A DNA stretch of 64,000 nucleotides from Nocardioides cavernaquae (lineage in GTDB: Bacteria > Actinomycetota > Actinomycetes > Propionibacteriales > Nocardioidaceae): NCBI RefSeq assembly GCF_003600895.1, contig NZ_QYRP01000002.1, forward strand, positions 806,001 through 870,000, written 5' to 3'. The notes under the pieces are model-generated. The model did no database searches. It was given only the letters and a program-made list of their open reading frames with translations, and was not told the origin of the DNA. Position numbers and translations under genes: made by a program. Within the stretch, counting starts at the first letter, position 1, and each line of letters begins with the position of its first letter. This document shows, piece by piece, positions 8,244 through 16,993 of the stretch.

Positions 8244-9617
8244 ATGCGCCCCCAGAACCGCCCTCGGACGGCCTTCCGGACGCTCCTGGCCACCACCTGT
8301 GCGGCCGCTGTCGCCGTCACCACCGCCATGGCGGGCACCTCGCTCTGGCAGTCGCAGGACGGTGCGATCAACCTCGTCGCGAGCACGAACCCGGCGACGC
8401 CCGGCAACTTCACCGGCTACGGCTTCGACCAGTGCCTCGCGCCCACCCAGGCCAAGATGGACACGTGGCTGAACAGCTCACCGTTCCTCAGCGTCGGGAT
8501 CTACATCAGCGGCAACTCGCGCGCCTGCCGGGACCAGCCGAACCTGACCCCGACCTGGATCGCGAGCCAGCTCGCCAAGGGCTGGAAGCTGCTCCCGATC
8601 ACGCTGGGCCCGCAGTCGACCTGTGTCGGCCGCTACCCCCGCTACGGCGCCTCGATCGATCCCACGATCAGCAACAGCACGACCAACAACCGCGCAGCCG
8701 CTCGCAGCCAGGGCACGGCTGAGGCCGACAAGGCGGTCAGCGTCGCGACGGGTCTCGGGATCGTGCCGGGCAGCACGCTCTACTACGACCTCGAGGGCTG
8801 GTCGGACTACACCAACGCGACCTGCCGCGAGTCCGCGCTCGCGTTCCTCACGGCGTGGACCAACCGGGTGAAGTCCCGCGGCTACCTCTCCGGCGTCTAC
8901 TCCAGCGCCGGCTCGGGCATGCGGATCCTCGACAACGCCCGCAAGGCCGGTCGCACGGATGTCGCCCTCCCCGACCAGATCTGGATCGCCCGCTGGGACG
9001 GCGTCGCCAACACCTCGACGTCCTACATCAGCGAGGCAGGCTGGCAGCCACACAAGCGGATCAAGCAGTACCACGGCGGGCACAACGAGACCTGGGGCGG
9101 TGTCACCATCAACATCGACCGCAACTGGCTCGATGTCGGCCGTGGTTCGTACGCCGCACCCGAGACGCACTGCGGTGGAGTCAACCTCGACTACACGGCG
9201 TACCCGCGCCTCGTGCCGGGCACCAGCCGCCCCGAGGTCCGCGCCCTCAAGTGCCTCCTGCGCGAGCAGGGCTACTCCGGCATCCGGCTCACCCAGTACT
9301 ACGGCCGCGGGCTGACCACGGCGATCACCTCGTGGCAGAAGGCGCACGGGTTCGCCGCGAGCACGACGTGGAAGGGTCCGCACTGGCGCGCGATCCTGGC
9401 CCAGGGCAGCACGCCTGTCCTCAAGGTCGGCTCCGCCGGTCCGGCCGTACGCCGCGTCCAGCGCGCGCTGAACGCCGGCACGTTCGGTCTCCCGGTCACC
9501 GGCCTGATGGACTCGGCCACCCGGTCCGCCCTCACCAAGTGGCAGTCCGCGCGCGGCATCACGGCCAACGCGATCGTGACCGCCGACGACTGGGCGCTGC
9601 TGCAGCGCGGCCGCTGA
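8244..9617 (+). CDS. Secreted glycoside-hydrolase-like (DUF1906) protein with peptidoglycan-binding repeats
   Basis: An exported 457-residue protein. An N-terminal signal peptide (RTAFRTLLATTCAAAVAV, about residues 8-30) is followed by a DUF1906 / Rv2525c-type TIM-barrel domain (about 50-305): GYGFDQCLAPTQAKMDTW, SVGIYISG, STLYYDLEGW with acidic residues at the presumed active site, and GYLSGVYSSAGSG. Two peptidoglycan-binding-like segments follow (about 325-385 and 395-455), with RPEVRALKCLLREQGY and GPAVRRVQRALNAG. This fits a cell-wall-associated glycosidase-like protein; activity is not proven for the family. The ATG at 8244 follows TTGGAG with suitable spacing. There are no phage genes nearby, so it is unlikely to be an endolysin. 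Confidence 0.88.
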   Translation: MRPQNRPRTAFRTLLATTCAAAVAVTTAMAGTSLWQSQDGAINLVASTNPATPGNFTGYGFDQCLAPTQAKMDTWLNSSPFLSVGIYISGNSRACRDQPNLTPTWIASQLAKGWKLLPITLGPQSTCVGRYPRYGASIDPTISNSTTNNRAAARSQGTAEADKAVSVATGLGIVPGSTLYYDLEGWSDYTNATCRESALAFLTAWTNRVKSRGYLSGVYSSAGSGMRILDNARKAGRTDVALPDQIWIARWDGVANTSTSYISEAGWQPHKRIKQYHGGHNETWGGVTINIDRNWLDVGRGSYAAPETHCGGVNLDYTAYPRLVPGTSRPEVRALKCLLREQGYSGIRLTQYYGRGLTTAITSWQKAHGFAASTTWKGPHWRAILAQGSTPVLKVGSAGPAVRRVQRALNAGTFGLPVTGLMDSATRSALTKWQSARGITANAIVTADDWALLQRGR

Positions 9618-9631
9618 CGTCCCCGACCTGG

Positions 9632-9663
9632 CCCGGCGGGCGCGAACTGACGCGCACGCCGGG
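9632..9663 (+). terminator. GC-rich hairpin after the DUF1906 gene
   Basis: CCCGGC-gg-GCGCG and CGCGC-ac-GCCGGG pair around AACTGA, 15 bp after the stop codon. Confidence 0.5.
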
Positions 9664-9744
9664 GGCCGGGAAGCACCTCGATTACGCCACATCCCTACCC
9701 TCGTCCGGCACCCTCGGGCCCGTTCGGTGGGACATCCTCGGGTC

Positions 9745-10203
9745 ATGGTTGTGGAGCACGCGCCCTGGGAGGCGTCCGACGGACTGCGCTCCGCGCTGCG
9801 CTCCCACCTGTCCGCCGGCCCCCTGCACACCGTCCATGCCGCCTTGCTCGACGCGGCGACCGATGCGGTGGTCGCTGTCCTCGAAGGAGTCGACCACCCA
9901 CGCGCCGACGACTCTCTGCTGACGCTGGTGAAGAACTTCCACGACGATGCCCGCCTCGCCTCGAGCCGGCTCGCGAGCGGCGAGCGAGTCGCCGACCGCG
10001 CGAACGCTGCCCGGATCCGGATCCGCCTGGCAGTGGAGGCACGCTTCGGCGACAGCGAGGCGGAGTGCCTCATGCGTGCTGCGCTGGTGCAGGGCTATCT
10101 CGACCCAACCGCCGGCCACAGCGCCGCGGAACGCAACCTCCACCTGAGCCGCTCCACCTACTTCCGCGTGCTGCGCCGGGCCCGGGCCCGCCTGGCCGAC
10201 TGA
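9745..10203 (+). CDS. Hypothetical protein with C-terminal helix-turn-helix-like segment
   Basis: A 152-residue soluble protein of unknown function. The C-terminal third, about residues 105-150, reads HSAAERNLHLSRSTYFRVLR and then RARARLAD. This resembles the recognition helix arrangement of sigma-like or winged HTH domains, so DNA binding is possible. The N-terminal part is helical and low in Cys and aromatic residues. The ATG at 9745 follows CATCCT by 6 bp; GTG at 9727 is an alternative. It is convergent with the next gene, with only 5 bp between stop codons, and both stops lie in one palindrome. Confidence 0.6.
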   Translation: MVVEHAPWEASDGLRSALRSHLSAGPLHTVHAALLDAATDAVVAVLEGVDHPRADDSLLTLVKNFHDDARLASSRLASGERVADRANAARIRIRLAVEARFGDSEAECLMRAALVQGYLDPTAGHSAAERNLHLSRSTYFRVLRRARARLAD

Positions 10204-10216
10204 CCCGGTCAGTCGG
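10196..10216. terminator. Palindrome carrying both stop codons of a convergent gene pair
   Basis: CCGACTGACC-c-GGTCAGTCGG has 10-bp perfect arms. The TGA stops of the genes ending at 10203 (+) and 10209 (-) sit symmetrically in the two arms, and both proteins end in Asp. Confidence 0.55.
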
Positions 10217-13200
10217 ACACGACGACCACCTCGGGAGTCGCGATGCTCGTGACGAACTTGTCGAGATCAGGCTCCGCCGGACGAATCGTCGCAGCGACGA
10301 CCCGGGGCTCGAAGGTGCAGCCGCTGGCCGCCTCGACCTGGACGTCCACCGTCCGCGGCTGGAGCTGCGCGACCGCGTCCGCGTAGCTGTTCCGGTTGAC
10401 GCCAAGCGCGGAGCCACCCGCCCAGGCACCCTTGCCATCGATCGGCGTCTGCTCGCGCATCCCGAACACCCAACTGCCCCACGGCGGGATGGAGCGGAAC
10501 TGACCCGACGTGTTGGGCATGACGACCCGCACCTTGCACACCACACCGGTGCCGTCGGCGCTTGCCTTCGTCAGGTGTGCCTTCACGTCGACCCGGAGCG
10601 GCTGCAGCTCGGCTCGCGGGTCGGGCGTCATCGTGAACCCCTCGACCCCGGGGAAGCTCGGTAGACCACTGGCAGAGCCGACTGTCGACATCGCCTCGGC
10701 CCCAACCTGGTCGCGGACCGAGTCCAGCAGCAGCGTCGCGACGGCAAGGCAGGGGTCCTCGGCCGCGTTGCCGACCTTCGGTGCGTCGAGCGCCGATGAC
10801 GCCTGGTCGAGCGCGGCACCGAAACCGGGCGGCGCCTTCACCTCCTCGCAGGGGATGCCGGCGCTCGCCATCAGGTCGGCGCCGAGCTGGGCGAACTCTC
10901 CGGACGCGGCCGCCACGAGGGCGTCCCCGCTCGGCAGCGCCGGCGGCAGACCGACCGATGCAAGCGCAGCGGTCACGGCTGCGCGGGTCGCGATGCCGAC
11001 CACGGTGGCGCAGGCTTCGTCATCCCCACCTGCCGCACCGAGACCGACGCAGAGCGGGTTGTACTTCGCAATCGCCTCGACCACCGCGTTGATGACGCCG
11101 TTGTAGACGTAGGAGACAAGGGAGACCGCCTCGATGATGAAGCCCACCACCACGCCCGCGGCATCGACGACGAACTCGATCGCGCCACAGATCAGGTCGT
11201 CGCACTCGGCAGGGGCGAACTCGCCGGGACAGTGCACGCCGCTGACCGGGTAATAGGCACTCGCCGCCGCGATCGAGGACTTCTCGTAGTAGGAATCCCA
11301 GGCTTCTGCCGTCTGGAACATGCCGTTGGGCATCTCCGGACGCAGCTGGGTGCCCTGCCACGGGACATCGACGTACACGCAGCCCATGGCCGGCGCGTAC
11401 GGCGCACGTCCCGCGTCCACCCGCACCTCGTCCAGGGTGACCGAGACCTGGGAGGACTTCGTCTCGTGGGTGGGCATCCTCAACGTCACCGGTGCTGAAG
11501 CCGCCCACGGGTTCTTCGGGTCGGTGAGCACCCGGACGTGGACCTCGTCGCCCTCACGCGGCAGGGTCACCGGGTTCATGACGGCGCTGCCGAGGTCCGT
11601 GACCGGCGTGATCTTCCCGTACTTCGCCCCCGCGAGGGTCGGCGCTGAAGCCGCATCGATCGGCGGCGCGAGGATCTGGGCGACACCGGGCTGCGCCGGC
11701 GTCGCGTCGTACTCGCTCGAGAGCGGCTCCGACGCGTCCAGCGGGATCTTTGCGGTGTCGATGCTGAAGGTGCCGGCGCGGCCGCCGTCCTTCGCCGTGC
11801 CGCCGTCGGCGTCGGCGATGCCCGCCGCGATCAGGCCGGGCGGCACCAGGCTGAGGTCGTTCGGGTCGATCGGGCCGGCGATCACCTGCCAGACGACGCG
11901 GTCCACCCGCGACGACGCGGCCTGCCAGGAGAAGTCGATGCTTCGGTGATCGTGGCCCGTGTCGATGACGGGTGGGTAGTTGCTGATGTCGGCCGAGGTC
12001 AGCGTCAGCGCGGACGGCTCACCCACGATGTCGGCAAGTCGCACCCCCTCGGGCACCGTCAGCGAGCCGGTTGCCAGGGGCTCGGTCGGCGGGTTCTCGA
12101 ACTCCTTCGTCCCCTTCCACACCTCGAGGTCCAGGCGGTGACCGTCGAGTGCGGGAAGGTACGCCGCCACGTTGGCGCCCGGGTAGAGGGGAAGGCTCTG
12201 GCTCGGCGATTGCGGGACGCGAAGCCACGGACGACCGTCGACGGACAGGAGCAGCCAGCCCGCGCCCGCGGGAGTCTTGAGGATCCCGTTGACGATCGAG
12301 GCGTTCCCCTTCCACCCGGCACGTTCGGCGCACGAGGCCGGGACGGTCACCTGCACCTGCCCGCTGACCCCTTCGTCATCGGTGGCGTGGAAGAGGTGGG
12401 GTCCGGCTGCGAGGAGCTTGATCGCGGCGCGGTCACGCGTGGCTCCACTGACCTCGGCCCATCCCGGGATCGAGGAGCTGGAGTGCCAGAACGTGACCTC
12501 GCCGCTCCTGTTGGCGGCCTTCAGCTCGACGCCACAGCCGGTCGGCTCGGCTGTGAGCGCGAGCCGCGCAGGAAGGTCGGGCACGTCGACGACCGCAGAG
12601 CTGCCGGTGATGGCGGCCACTCCTGCATCGGGCGCAACGAGGGCGATGGCCTTGCGCCGGGACACGACCAGCTGGTCGGCGGGCAGCCCGAGGCGGGCGG
12701 CAACGTCCTTGGCCCCCTCACCATCGAAGACCTGCACCGGGACCGGGATGAAGTCCTGATCCGGCTCCGGGCTCTGCGTCTGCCCGGGAGCCTGGTGGGC
12801 CTTCGGTTGGGCCTTCGGATGGGCCTTCGGTTGGGCCTTCGGTTGGGCCTTCCGTTGCGCGCCGGGCGCCACGGCGATTGCCACCGGGACCGACCGCGAG
12901 ATCTCTCCGTCAGTGCTCTCGACCTCGATGTGCACGAGGTGCGAGCCGACAGAGAGGGCCGGGAAGTCGAGACGGACGGCGCCGGCAGTCCCGACGCCGT
13001 CGGACTGCCCCACCTGGCGTGCCCCGTCGAAGAGCCGGACGCGCTTCGCCGGGGACGCGCCGTACGAGCTGGCGAGGAGCGGGACGCTGCCGCCCACCGA
13101 GGTCGTCTGCGGTCCCACCACATTGAGGACCGACGGGAACGCCCAGGACTCCAGGCGCGGGGTGTCGTCGCGACCCGGCAGGTCGACGACCCCGCTGCGA

Positions 13201-13277
13201 TGGAGGACGGCGATGACGCCCGAGAGGACCAGCACAAGGGCCAACACGTGCACCATGACCCGCGATGACCTCACCAT
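10209..13277 (-). CDS. Large exported protein of unknown function
   Basis: A 1022-residue protein with an N-terminal membrane anchor or signal (VMVHVLALVLVLSGVIAVL, about residues 7-25) and then mostly beta-rich extracellular sequence. An Ig-like stretch, about 55-130 (SVGSHLVHIEVESTDGEI), precedes a Pro/Lys/Ala spacer of KAQP/KAHP repeats at about 140-160. A second hydrophobic region at about 690-725 (IEFVVDAAGVVVGFIIEAV) could span a membrane. I recognise no enzyme motif. The ATG at 13277 follows TAGCGT by 7 bp. It is divergent from the secreted protein gene at 13392, and the two look like one unknown surface locus. Confidence 0.7.
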   Translation of the reverse strand: MVRSSRVMVHVLALVLVLSGVIAVLHRSGVVDLPGRDDTPRLESWAFPSVLNVVGPQTTSVGGSVPLLASSYGASPAKRVRLFDGARQVGQSDGVGTAGAVRLDFPALSVGSHLVHIEVESTDGEISRSVPVAIAVAPGAQRKAQPKAQPKAHPKAQPKAHQAPGQTQSPEPDQDFIPVPVQVFDGEGAKDVAARLGLPADQLVVSRRKAIALVAPDAGVAAITGSSAVVDVPDLPARLALTAEPTGCGVELKAANRSGEVTFWHSSSSIPGWAEVSGATRDRAAIKLLAAGPHLFHATDDEGVSGQVQVTVPASCAERAGWKGNASIVNGILKTPAGAGWLLLSVDGRPWLRVPQSPSQSLPLYPGANVAAYLPALDGHRLDLEVWKGTKEFENPPTEPLATGSLTVPEGVRLADIVGEPSALTLTSADISNYPPVIDTGHDHRSIDFSWQAASSRVDRVVWQVIAGPIDPNDLSLVPPGLIAAGIADADGGTAKDGGRAGTFSIDTAKIPLDASEPLSSEYDATPAQPGVAQILAPPIDAASAPTLAGAKYGKITPVTDLGSAVMNPVTLPREGDEVHVRVLTDPKNPWAASAPVTLRMPTHETKSSQVSVTLDEVRVDAGRAPYAPAMGCVYVDVPWQGTQLRPEMPNGMFQTAEAWDSYYEKSSIAAASAYYPVSGVHCPGEFAPAECDDLICGAIEFVVDAAGVVVGFIIEAVSLVSYVYNGVINAVVEAIAKYNPLCVGLGAAGGDDEACATVVGIATRAAVTAALASVGLPPALPSGDALVAAASGEFAQLGADLMASAGIPCEEVKAPPGFGAALDQASSALDAPKVGNAAEDPCLAVATLLLDSVRDQVGAEAMSTVGSASGLPSFPGVEGFTMTPDPRAELQPLRVDVKAHLTKASADGTGVVCKVRVVMPNTSGQFRSIPPWGSWVFGMREQTPIDGKGAWAGGSALGVNRNSYADAVAQLQPRTVDVQVEAASGCTFEPRVVAATIRPAEPDLDKFVTSIATPEVVVVSD
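12793..12858. repeat. 12-bp coding tandem repeat
   Basis: About five copies of GGGCCTTCGGTT (plus-strand view) encode the K-A-Q/H-P tetrapeptide repeat of the large exported protein. Slippage here would change the linker length without a frameshift. Confidence 0.7.
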
Positions 13278-13284
13278 GGTCGTC

Positions 13285-13290
13285 ACGCTA
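13285..13290 (-). promoter_or_regulatory. Leaderless -10 box for the 13277 gene
   Basis: TAGCGT on the minus strand with 7 bp to the ATG at 13277. Confidence 0.5.
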
Positions 13291-13378
13291 GAGACGCCGG
13301 GCGGCGCCGTCCGTCGGGAGCGGCGAAGCTGACACTGAAGTGAGACTGGCACCCGGTCTGCAGGGGCACTGCGGACCG

Positions 13379-13384
13379 TAGCGT
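13379..13384 (+). promoter_or_regulatory. Leaderless -10 box for the 13392 gene
   Basis: TAGCGT with 7 bp to the ATG at 13392. It uses the same hexamer and spacing as the divergent gene, so the two promoters are near mirror images. Confidence 0.5.
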
Positions 13385-13391
13385 CGCCACC

Positions 13392-14282
13392 ATGGCCTGG
13401 CCCCTCGCTGCATCCGGCGCAGCCGCCACCCTCGGGGCGGCGGCCACCGGCGTTGTCCTGCTGATGCCGATCGACGGTGGCACCCAGGCGTGGATCGATT
13501 CACCGACCGCTGGCGCAACGCTGATGGCCGGGAGCATCGTGGTCACCGCACACGCGACCGATCCCGATGAGATCGATGCCTTGACGTTGACTGTCGACGG
13601 AGAGCGGGTCGATGACGACAAGGCGCCCGACCGCACCGGACTGCTCGCGTTCGGCGTGTTCGACTGGATGGCAACTCCGGGCACCCACACGCTGCGCGTC
13701 GCCCAGGTTGGCGGATCGGAGACCGTCTCGGACGAGCTCGTGGTGACGGTCCTCGATCCGAGCGTGCCCGCAGCTCCCCCGGTGGTCGAGCCGACGCCCA
13801 GCGCCACGGTGAGTGCGACGCCATCCGCGAGCACATCGCCGTCGGCGTCTCCGACAACCTCCCCGACGCCCACCGGCTCGGCGAGCGAGATCCCGAAGCC
13901 GACGAAGCCGGTCCAGCCAACGAAGCCGGCGCCGAGCACCACGGCTGCCCCGCCTCCAGCGCCTGCCCCGGTCATCGACTCGGCCGCGTTCACCGGCCCG
14001 TGGGCCAGTGACCCGAAGCTCTACACGTTCGCGAGCTGTCCCTACACGGTCCGGGTCGAGGCGCGGATCCGGAACGCCACCCAGGCACGGGTCGCGGTCT
14101 CGGGGGTCGGATCGTTCCCGATGAGCAGCAGCGGGTCGACCTGGGCAGCGACCCTGGTCTCCGGCTTCGACGCCGGACAGGTCGGCACACACACCGTCAG
14201 CGTCACGGCCTCGGGCCCTGGCGGCACCACCAGCAAGACCGTCGGAACACTCACCATCGCCCCTAGCTGCCCGAAGGACTGA
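13392..14282 (+). CDS. Exported Ig-like protein with Pro/Thr/Ser-rich linker
   Basis: A 296-residue protein with an N-terminal hydrophobic segment (residues 5-25). A first beta-sandwich resembles bacterial Ig-like domains (about 33-120: WIDSPTAGATLMAGSIVV, TLTVDGERVDDDKAPD). A long Pro/Thr/Ser/Ala linker follows (about 125-195), and a second Ig-like domain covers about 200-293 (YTVRVEARIRNATQARVAV, GTHTVSVTASGPGG) with two Cys that could pair. It is probably anchored at, or released from, the cell surface. The lipoprotein gene starts 7 bp downstream, so the two are likely co-transcribed. The function is unknown. Confidence 0.7.
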   Translation: MAWPLAASGAAATLGAAATGVVLLMPIDGGTQAWIDSPTAGATLMAGSIVVTAHATDPDEIDALTLTVDGERVDDDKAPDRTGLLAFGVFDWMATPGTHTLRVAQVGGSETVSDELVVTVLDPSVPAAPPVVEPTPSATVSATPSASTSPSASPTTSPTPTGSASEIPKPTKPVQPTKPAPSTTAAPPPAPAPVIDSAAFTGPWASDPKLYTFASCPYTVRVEARIRNATQARVAVSGVGSFPMSSSGSTWAATLVSGFDAGQVGTHTVSVTASGPGGTTSKTVGTLTIAPSCPKD

Positions 14283-14289
14283 CGACACC

Positions 14290-14859
14290 ATGACTCACCT
14301 GAGGACCCGCCTCGCGGCGCTCGCCACGCTTCCGCTGATCCTGCTCAGCACCTCGTGCGGCGGCGACGACGCTGCTCCGACCGCACAGTCCGATCCGGAC
14401 TCGACCACCTCGACGGGTGACACCGGATCGGCGTCGATCCCGGATGAGATCTGCTCCGTGTTCACCGCTGCTGACTTCGAGGCCGTGGTTGGCGCTCCCG
14501 GGACCCTCGAGGAGCAGCCGGGCGGCGGCTGCGAGTACTCGCAGGAGGACCCTCGCGATGTGACCGTCACGATCAACGCGCTGGTCGTGGCTGCGGAGAG
14601 CGACTACGACGCTGCCCGTGGTGGCGCGACGGGCCCGATGGACGAGCCGGTCATCACCGACGGCGACAGCCCGGGCGACCACTCATTCATCGGAATCGGG
14701 ACCATGTTCGGCGGTGACAACCTGCAGGGCTCCGGCGGTGCCACCAACGGCAAGGTCATCGTGCTGACGAACGTCATCCAGGCCCGGGGCCTGCCCAGCG
14801 AGGAGATCACCCGGATCAGTACGTCGCTGCTCGAGCTCGCCGCCGCGAAGCTGTTCTGA
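14290..14859 (+). CDS. Small lipoprotein of unknown function (DUF3558-like)
   Basis: A 189-residue lipoprotein. Residues 1-23 form a lipoprotein signal with lipobox LSTSC, lipidated at Cys23, followed by a Gly/Asp/Ser/Thr-rich tether (24-50). The folded part starts at IPDEICSVFTAADFEAVVG and contains a second Cys pair candidate (GGGCEYSQED), a pattern seen in DUF3558-type actinobacterial lipoproteins. The last 177 bp are overlapped on the opposite strand by the LuxR-type gene, so the two genes are antisense to each other at their ends. Confidence 0.75.
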   Translation: MTHLRTRLAALATLPLILLSTSCGGDDAAPTAQSDPDSTTSTGDTGSASIPDEICSVFTAADFEAVVGAPGTLEEQPGGGCEYSQEDPRDVTVTINALVVAAESDYDAARGGATGPMDEPVITDGDSPGDHSFIGIGTMFGGDNLQGSGGATNGKVIVLTNVIQARGLPSEEITRISTSLLELAAAKLF

Positions 14860-16461
14860 CAGGCCGCGCCAGCGCAGGATCAGGTCCAGGCGGCTCGTGG
14901 CGCCCAGCCTGGCCGAGGCATCGGCCAGGTGCTTCTCGACGGTCTTGACGGTGACCCCCAGGAGCTCACCGATGGCTGAGTTGTTCTCGCCGGCAGCCGC
15001 CCTGGCCACGACTTCGCGTTGCCGCGGCGTCAGCTCGACATCAGGGATCGGCTCGGGCGGACGCGCGCCGTGCTCGGCGACGAACCGGGCGACGAGCTGC
15101 ACCCTCGTGCCGACGCCAAAGGCAGCAAGGATCCGGGATGTGTGGACCCGCACCGTCTGCGGGGAGATCATCAGGGCGCGCGCAATCGGAACCGTCTCGT
15201 GGCCAGCGAGGATGAGGTGGGCAATCTCGGCCTCTCGCACCGACAGGCTGGCCCAGCCCTCCCCCACCACCGGCGGCAGGCGGCGGCCAGCGCGACCGAG
15301 CTTCTGCCCGACCGAGCGGCGTACGGCCTTGTGGCCGAGGCGGTCGCTCTCGGCGACGAGCTCGCGAAGCGTGCGGGCCGCCCCGGCGACATCACTGCTG
15401 GCAAGTCGCGCCTGACCAAGGACCACCTCGCTCTCGGCGGCCTCGACGCCGCGGGCCTGCGCCCGGCACACGGCGGCCGAGCGCTCGGCGAGGGCTGCCG
15501 CCCGTGCGGAGTCACCATCAAGCATGGCCAGTCGCGCATTGAGGCGATCCACCGTCGGCGCCGCGATCGGGTGAGCGGCCAGCATGTCCGCCTGGGCGCC
15601 CCACGCGTGTGCCGCATCTCCGTCGCCAGCAGCGATGCTGCCCGCGACGAGGAGCTCCAGCCCCAGGGCCCGGTCGATGACCGTGAAGCGCGTGAGCCCG
15701 GCATCACGGCCCGCAGCCAGCACTGCGTCGGCCGATCGGACGGTGTCTCCGAGCGCGATCGCACCGAAGGCGCCCAGCAGGAGGATGCCGCGTCCGAGGT
15801 GGTCGACAAGGTTGACGTCGGCCTCTGCGATCGAGGCAAGCAGGCGTTCGGTCCCCTCGACATCCGCGGCGTTGCCTCGCACCAGGCTCTCGATCGCGTC
15901 CGCGAGGAGCACGGTGCGTGGCGATGTCACGGTCGCTCGAAGCGTCACCAGGGCACGCTCGGCATCGGCGACCCGTCCCTCGAACAGCGCGATGCGCACC
16001 ACCGCCCCGGCCATCATCGCCGCGTAGGGGTGGGGCGCCCACAGCTCCGCCGCACGTGCCGCCCAGCCACTGACAGCTGACGCCTCCGCGAGCCGCGCGT
16101 GGGTCAAGGCCGCCTCTGCCACCAGGTATCCGACGAACGCATCGACGCGACCGCGCGGGCCCGTCGGGTCCAGCGCTTCAACCGCCCGGGCCACGACGTC
16201 GCCTGTGAGGGGAGCGGATCCGGACGAGGAGATCGCCAGCGCGGCCAGGGCCAGCCGCCGTTCGGCGGGGGTGTCCGCTTCGGCCAGCGCGCGTTCAGCG
16301 GCTTCGACAGCGCAGTCGAAGTCTCCCACCCAGAAGTGCGTCACCGCGAGCAACGAGCTCGCCGGGGAGCCGACCTGCCTCGCGAGCTCGCAGGCCAGCT
16401 CGTGCCCGCGCCCGACAACCAGGCCGTCCAGGACATCGGACAATTGGGACTCGAACTCCAC
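14683..16461 (-). CDS. LuxR-family regulator with two tandem HTH domains
   Basis: A 592-residue regulator. Residues 1-390 are Ala-rich helices in a TPR-like array, as in large LuxR/MalT-type sensors without the ATPase. Two LuxR HTH domains follow: about 406-462 (LSVREAEIAHLILAGHETVP, then SPQTVRVHTSRILAAFGVG) and about 477-533 (LTPRQREVVARAAAGENNSA, then TVKTVEKHLADASARLG). Two complete HTHs in one chain are unusual. The tail after residue 534 has no resemblance to the family and lies antisense to the lipoprotein gene; a nearer ancestral stop may have been lost. The GTG start follows TAGGCT by 6 bp. Confidence 0.85.
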   Translation of the reverse strand: MEFESQLSDVLDGLVVGRGHELACELARQVGSPASSLLAVTHFWVGDFDCAVEAAERALAEADTPAERRLALAALAISSSGSAPLTGDVVARAVEALDPTGPRGRVDAFVGYLVAEAALTHARLAEASAVSGWAARAAELWAPHPYAAMMAGAVVRIALFEGRVADAERALVTLRATVTSPRTVLLADAIESLVRGNAADVEGTERLLASIAEADVNLVDHLGRGILLLGAFGAIALGDTVRSADAVLAAGRDAGLTRFTVIDRALGLELLVAGSIAAGDGDAAHAWGAQADMLAAHPIAAPTVDRLNARLAMLDGDSARAAALAERSAAVCRAQARGVEAAESEVVLGQARLASSDVAGAARTLRELVAESDRLGHKAVRRSVGQKLGRAGRRLPPVVGEGWASLSVREAEIAHLILAGHETVPIARALMISPQTVRVHTSRILAAFGVGTRVQLVARFVAEHGARPPEPIPDVELTPRQREVVARAAAGENNSAIGELLGVTVKTVEKHLADASARLGATSRLDLILRWRGLSEQLRGGELEQRRTDPGDLLAGQAPGLDDVRQHDDLAVGGTAGALQVVTAEHGPDSDE

Positions 16462-16467
16462 CGCCGC

Positions 16468-16473
16468 AGCCTA
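16468..16473 (-). promoter_or_regulatory. Leaderless -10 box for the double-HTH regulator gene
   Basis: TAGGCT on the minus strand with 6 bp to the GTG at 16461. Confidence 0.5.
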
Positions 16474-16513
16474 GCCGCAGGTCGAGTGGCGGGTACGGCG
16501 CGCCGCGGGTCAC

Positions 16514-16993
16514 TCAGCCGGCAGGCGGACCCACGAGCAGCGCGACGATCGTCAGCACGGCAAGCGCGATGACGAAGAGGACCAGCGCCTGGCGGTGGTG
16601 ACCCAGCAGCCAGCAGACAGCGCGCTGCCGAGCGGTCGGGCTGGTCTCGGAGCTGTGCCAGTGGTCGTCGAGGAGCCCACGCTTCTCGGCGCTCCGGTCG
16701 AACCAGATCGTCGCGAACGGCGGGATCGAGCTCGCCAGACCAACCAGGGTCCGGCCCTTGCTCCAGCCCTGGTCGATGGCCACGACCAGCGTCACGAGGC
16801 AGAACGCGAGGAAGGCAACGCCGTGGATCGGCCCGAAGACCTGCACGCCGAGGTCGGTCGTGTGGGTCACGCGCTTGAGGAACATGCCGACCAGCAGGCC
16901 GGCCCACGTGCACGCCTCCATGACAGCGGCCAGGCGGAAGACGCTGAGCGGCGACAGGCTCGTGCCGGTCGCGGTCTCCTCGGTGACGCTCAT
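16514..16993 (-). CDS. DUF3817 membrane protein
   Basis: A 159-residue inner-membrane protein with a DUF3817 core (about 15-105: [20 protein letters not shown], then [20 protein letters not shown]) and a C-terminal extra helix ([18 protein letters not shown]). There are four helices in all. Its start overlaps the purQ stop by 4 bp (ATGA), so it is translated with purS and purQ. DUF3817 has no proven function; co-expression with purine genes is what the sequence shows. Confidence 0.8.
   Translation of the reverse strand: MSVTEETATGTSLSPLSVFRLAAVMEACTWAGLLVGMFLKRVTHTTDLGVQVFGPIHGVAFLAFCLVTLVVAIDQGWSKGRTLVGLASSIPPFATIWFDRSAEKRGLLDDHWHSSETSPTARQRAVCWLLGHHRQALVLFVIALAVLTIVALLVGPPAG

Noticed and set aside
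8244..9617. Phage endolysin or prophage remnant
   Set aside because: The protein has a signal peptide and wall-binding repeats, but no holin, capsid, integrase or attachment site is present.
12793..12858. Intergenic mini-satellite
   Set aside because: The 12-bp repeat is in frame inside the exported protein gene and encodes a Pro/Lys linker.
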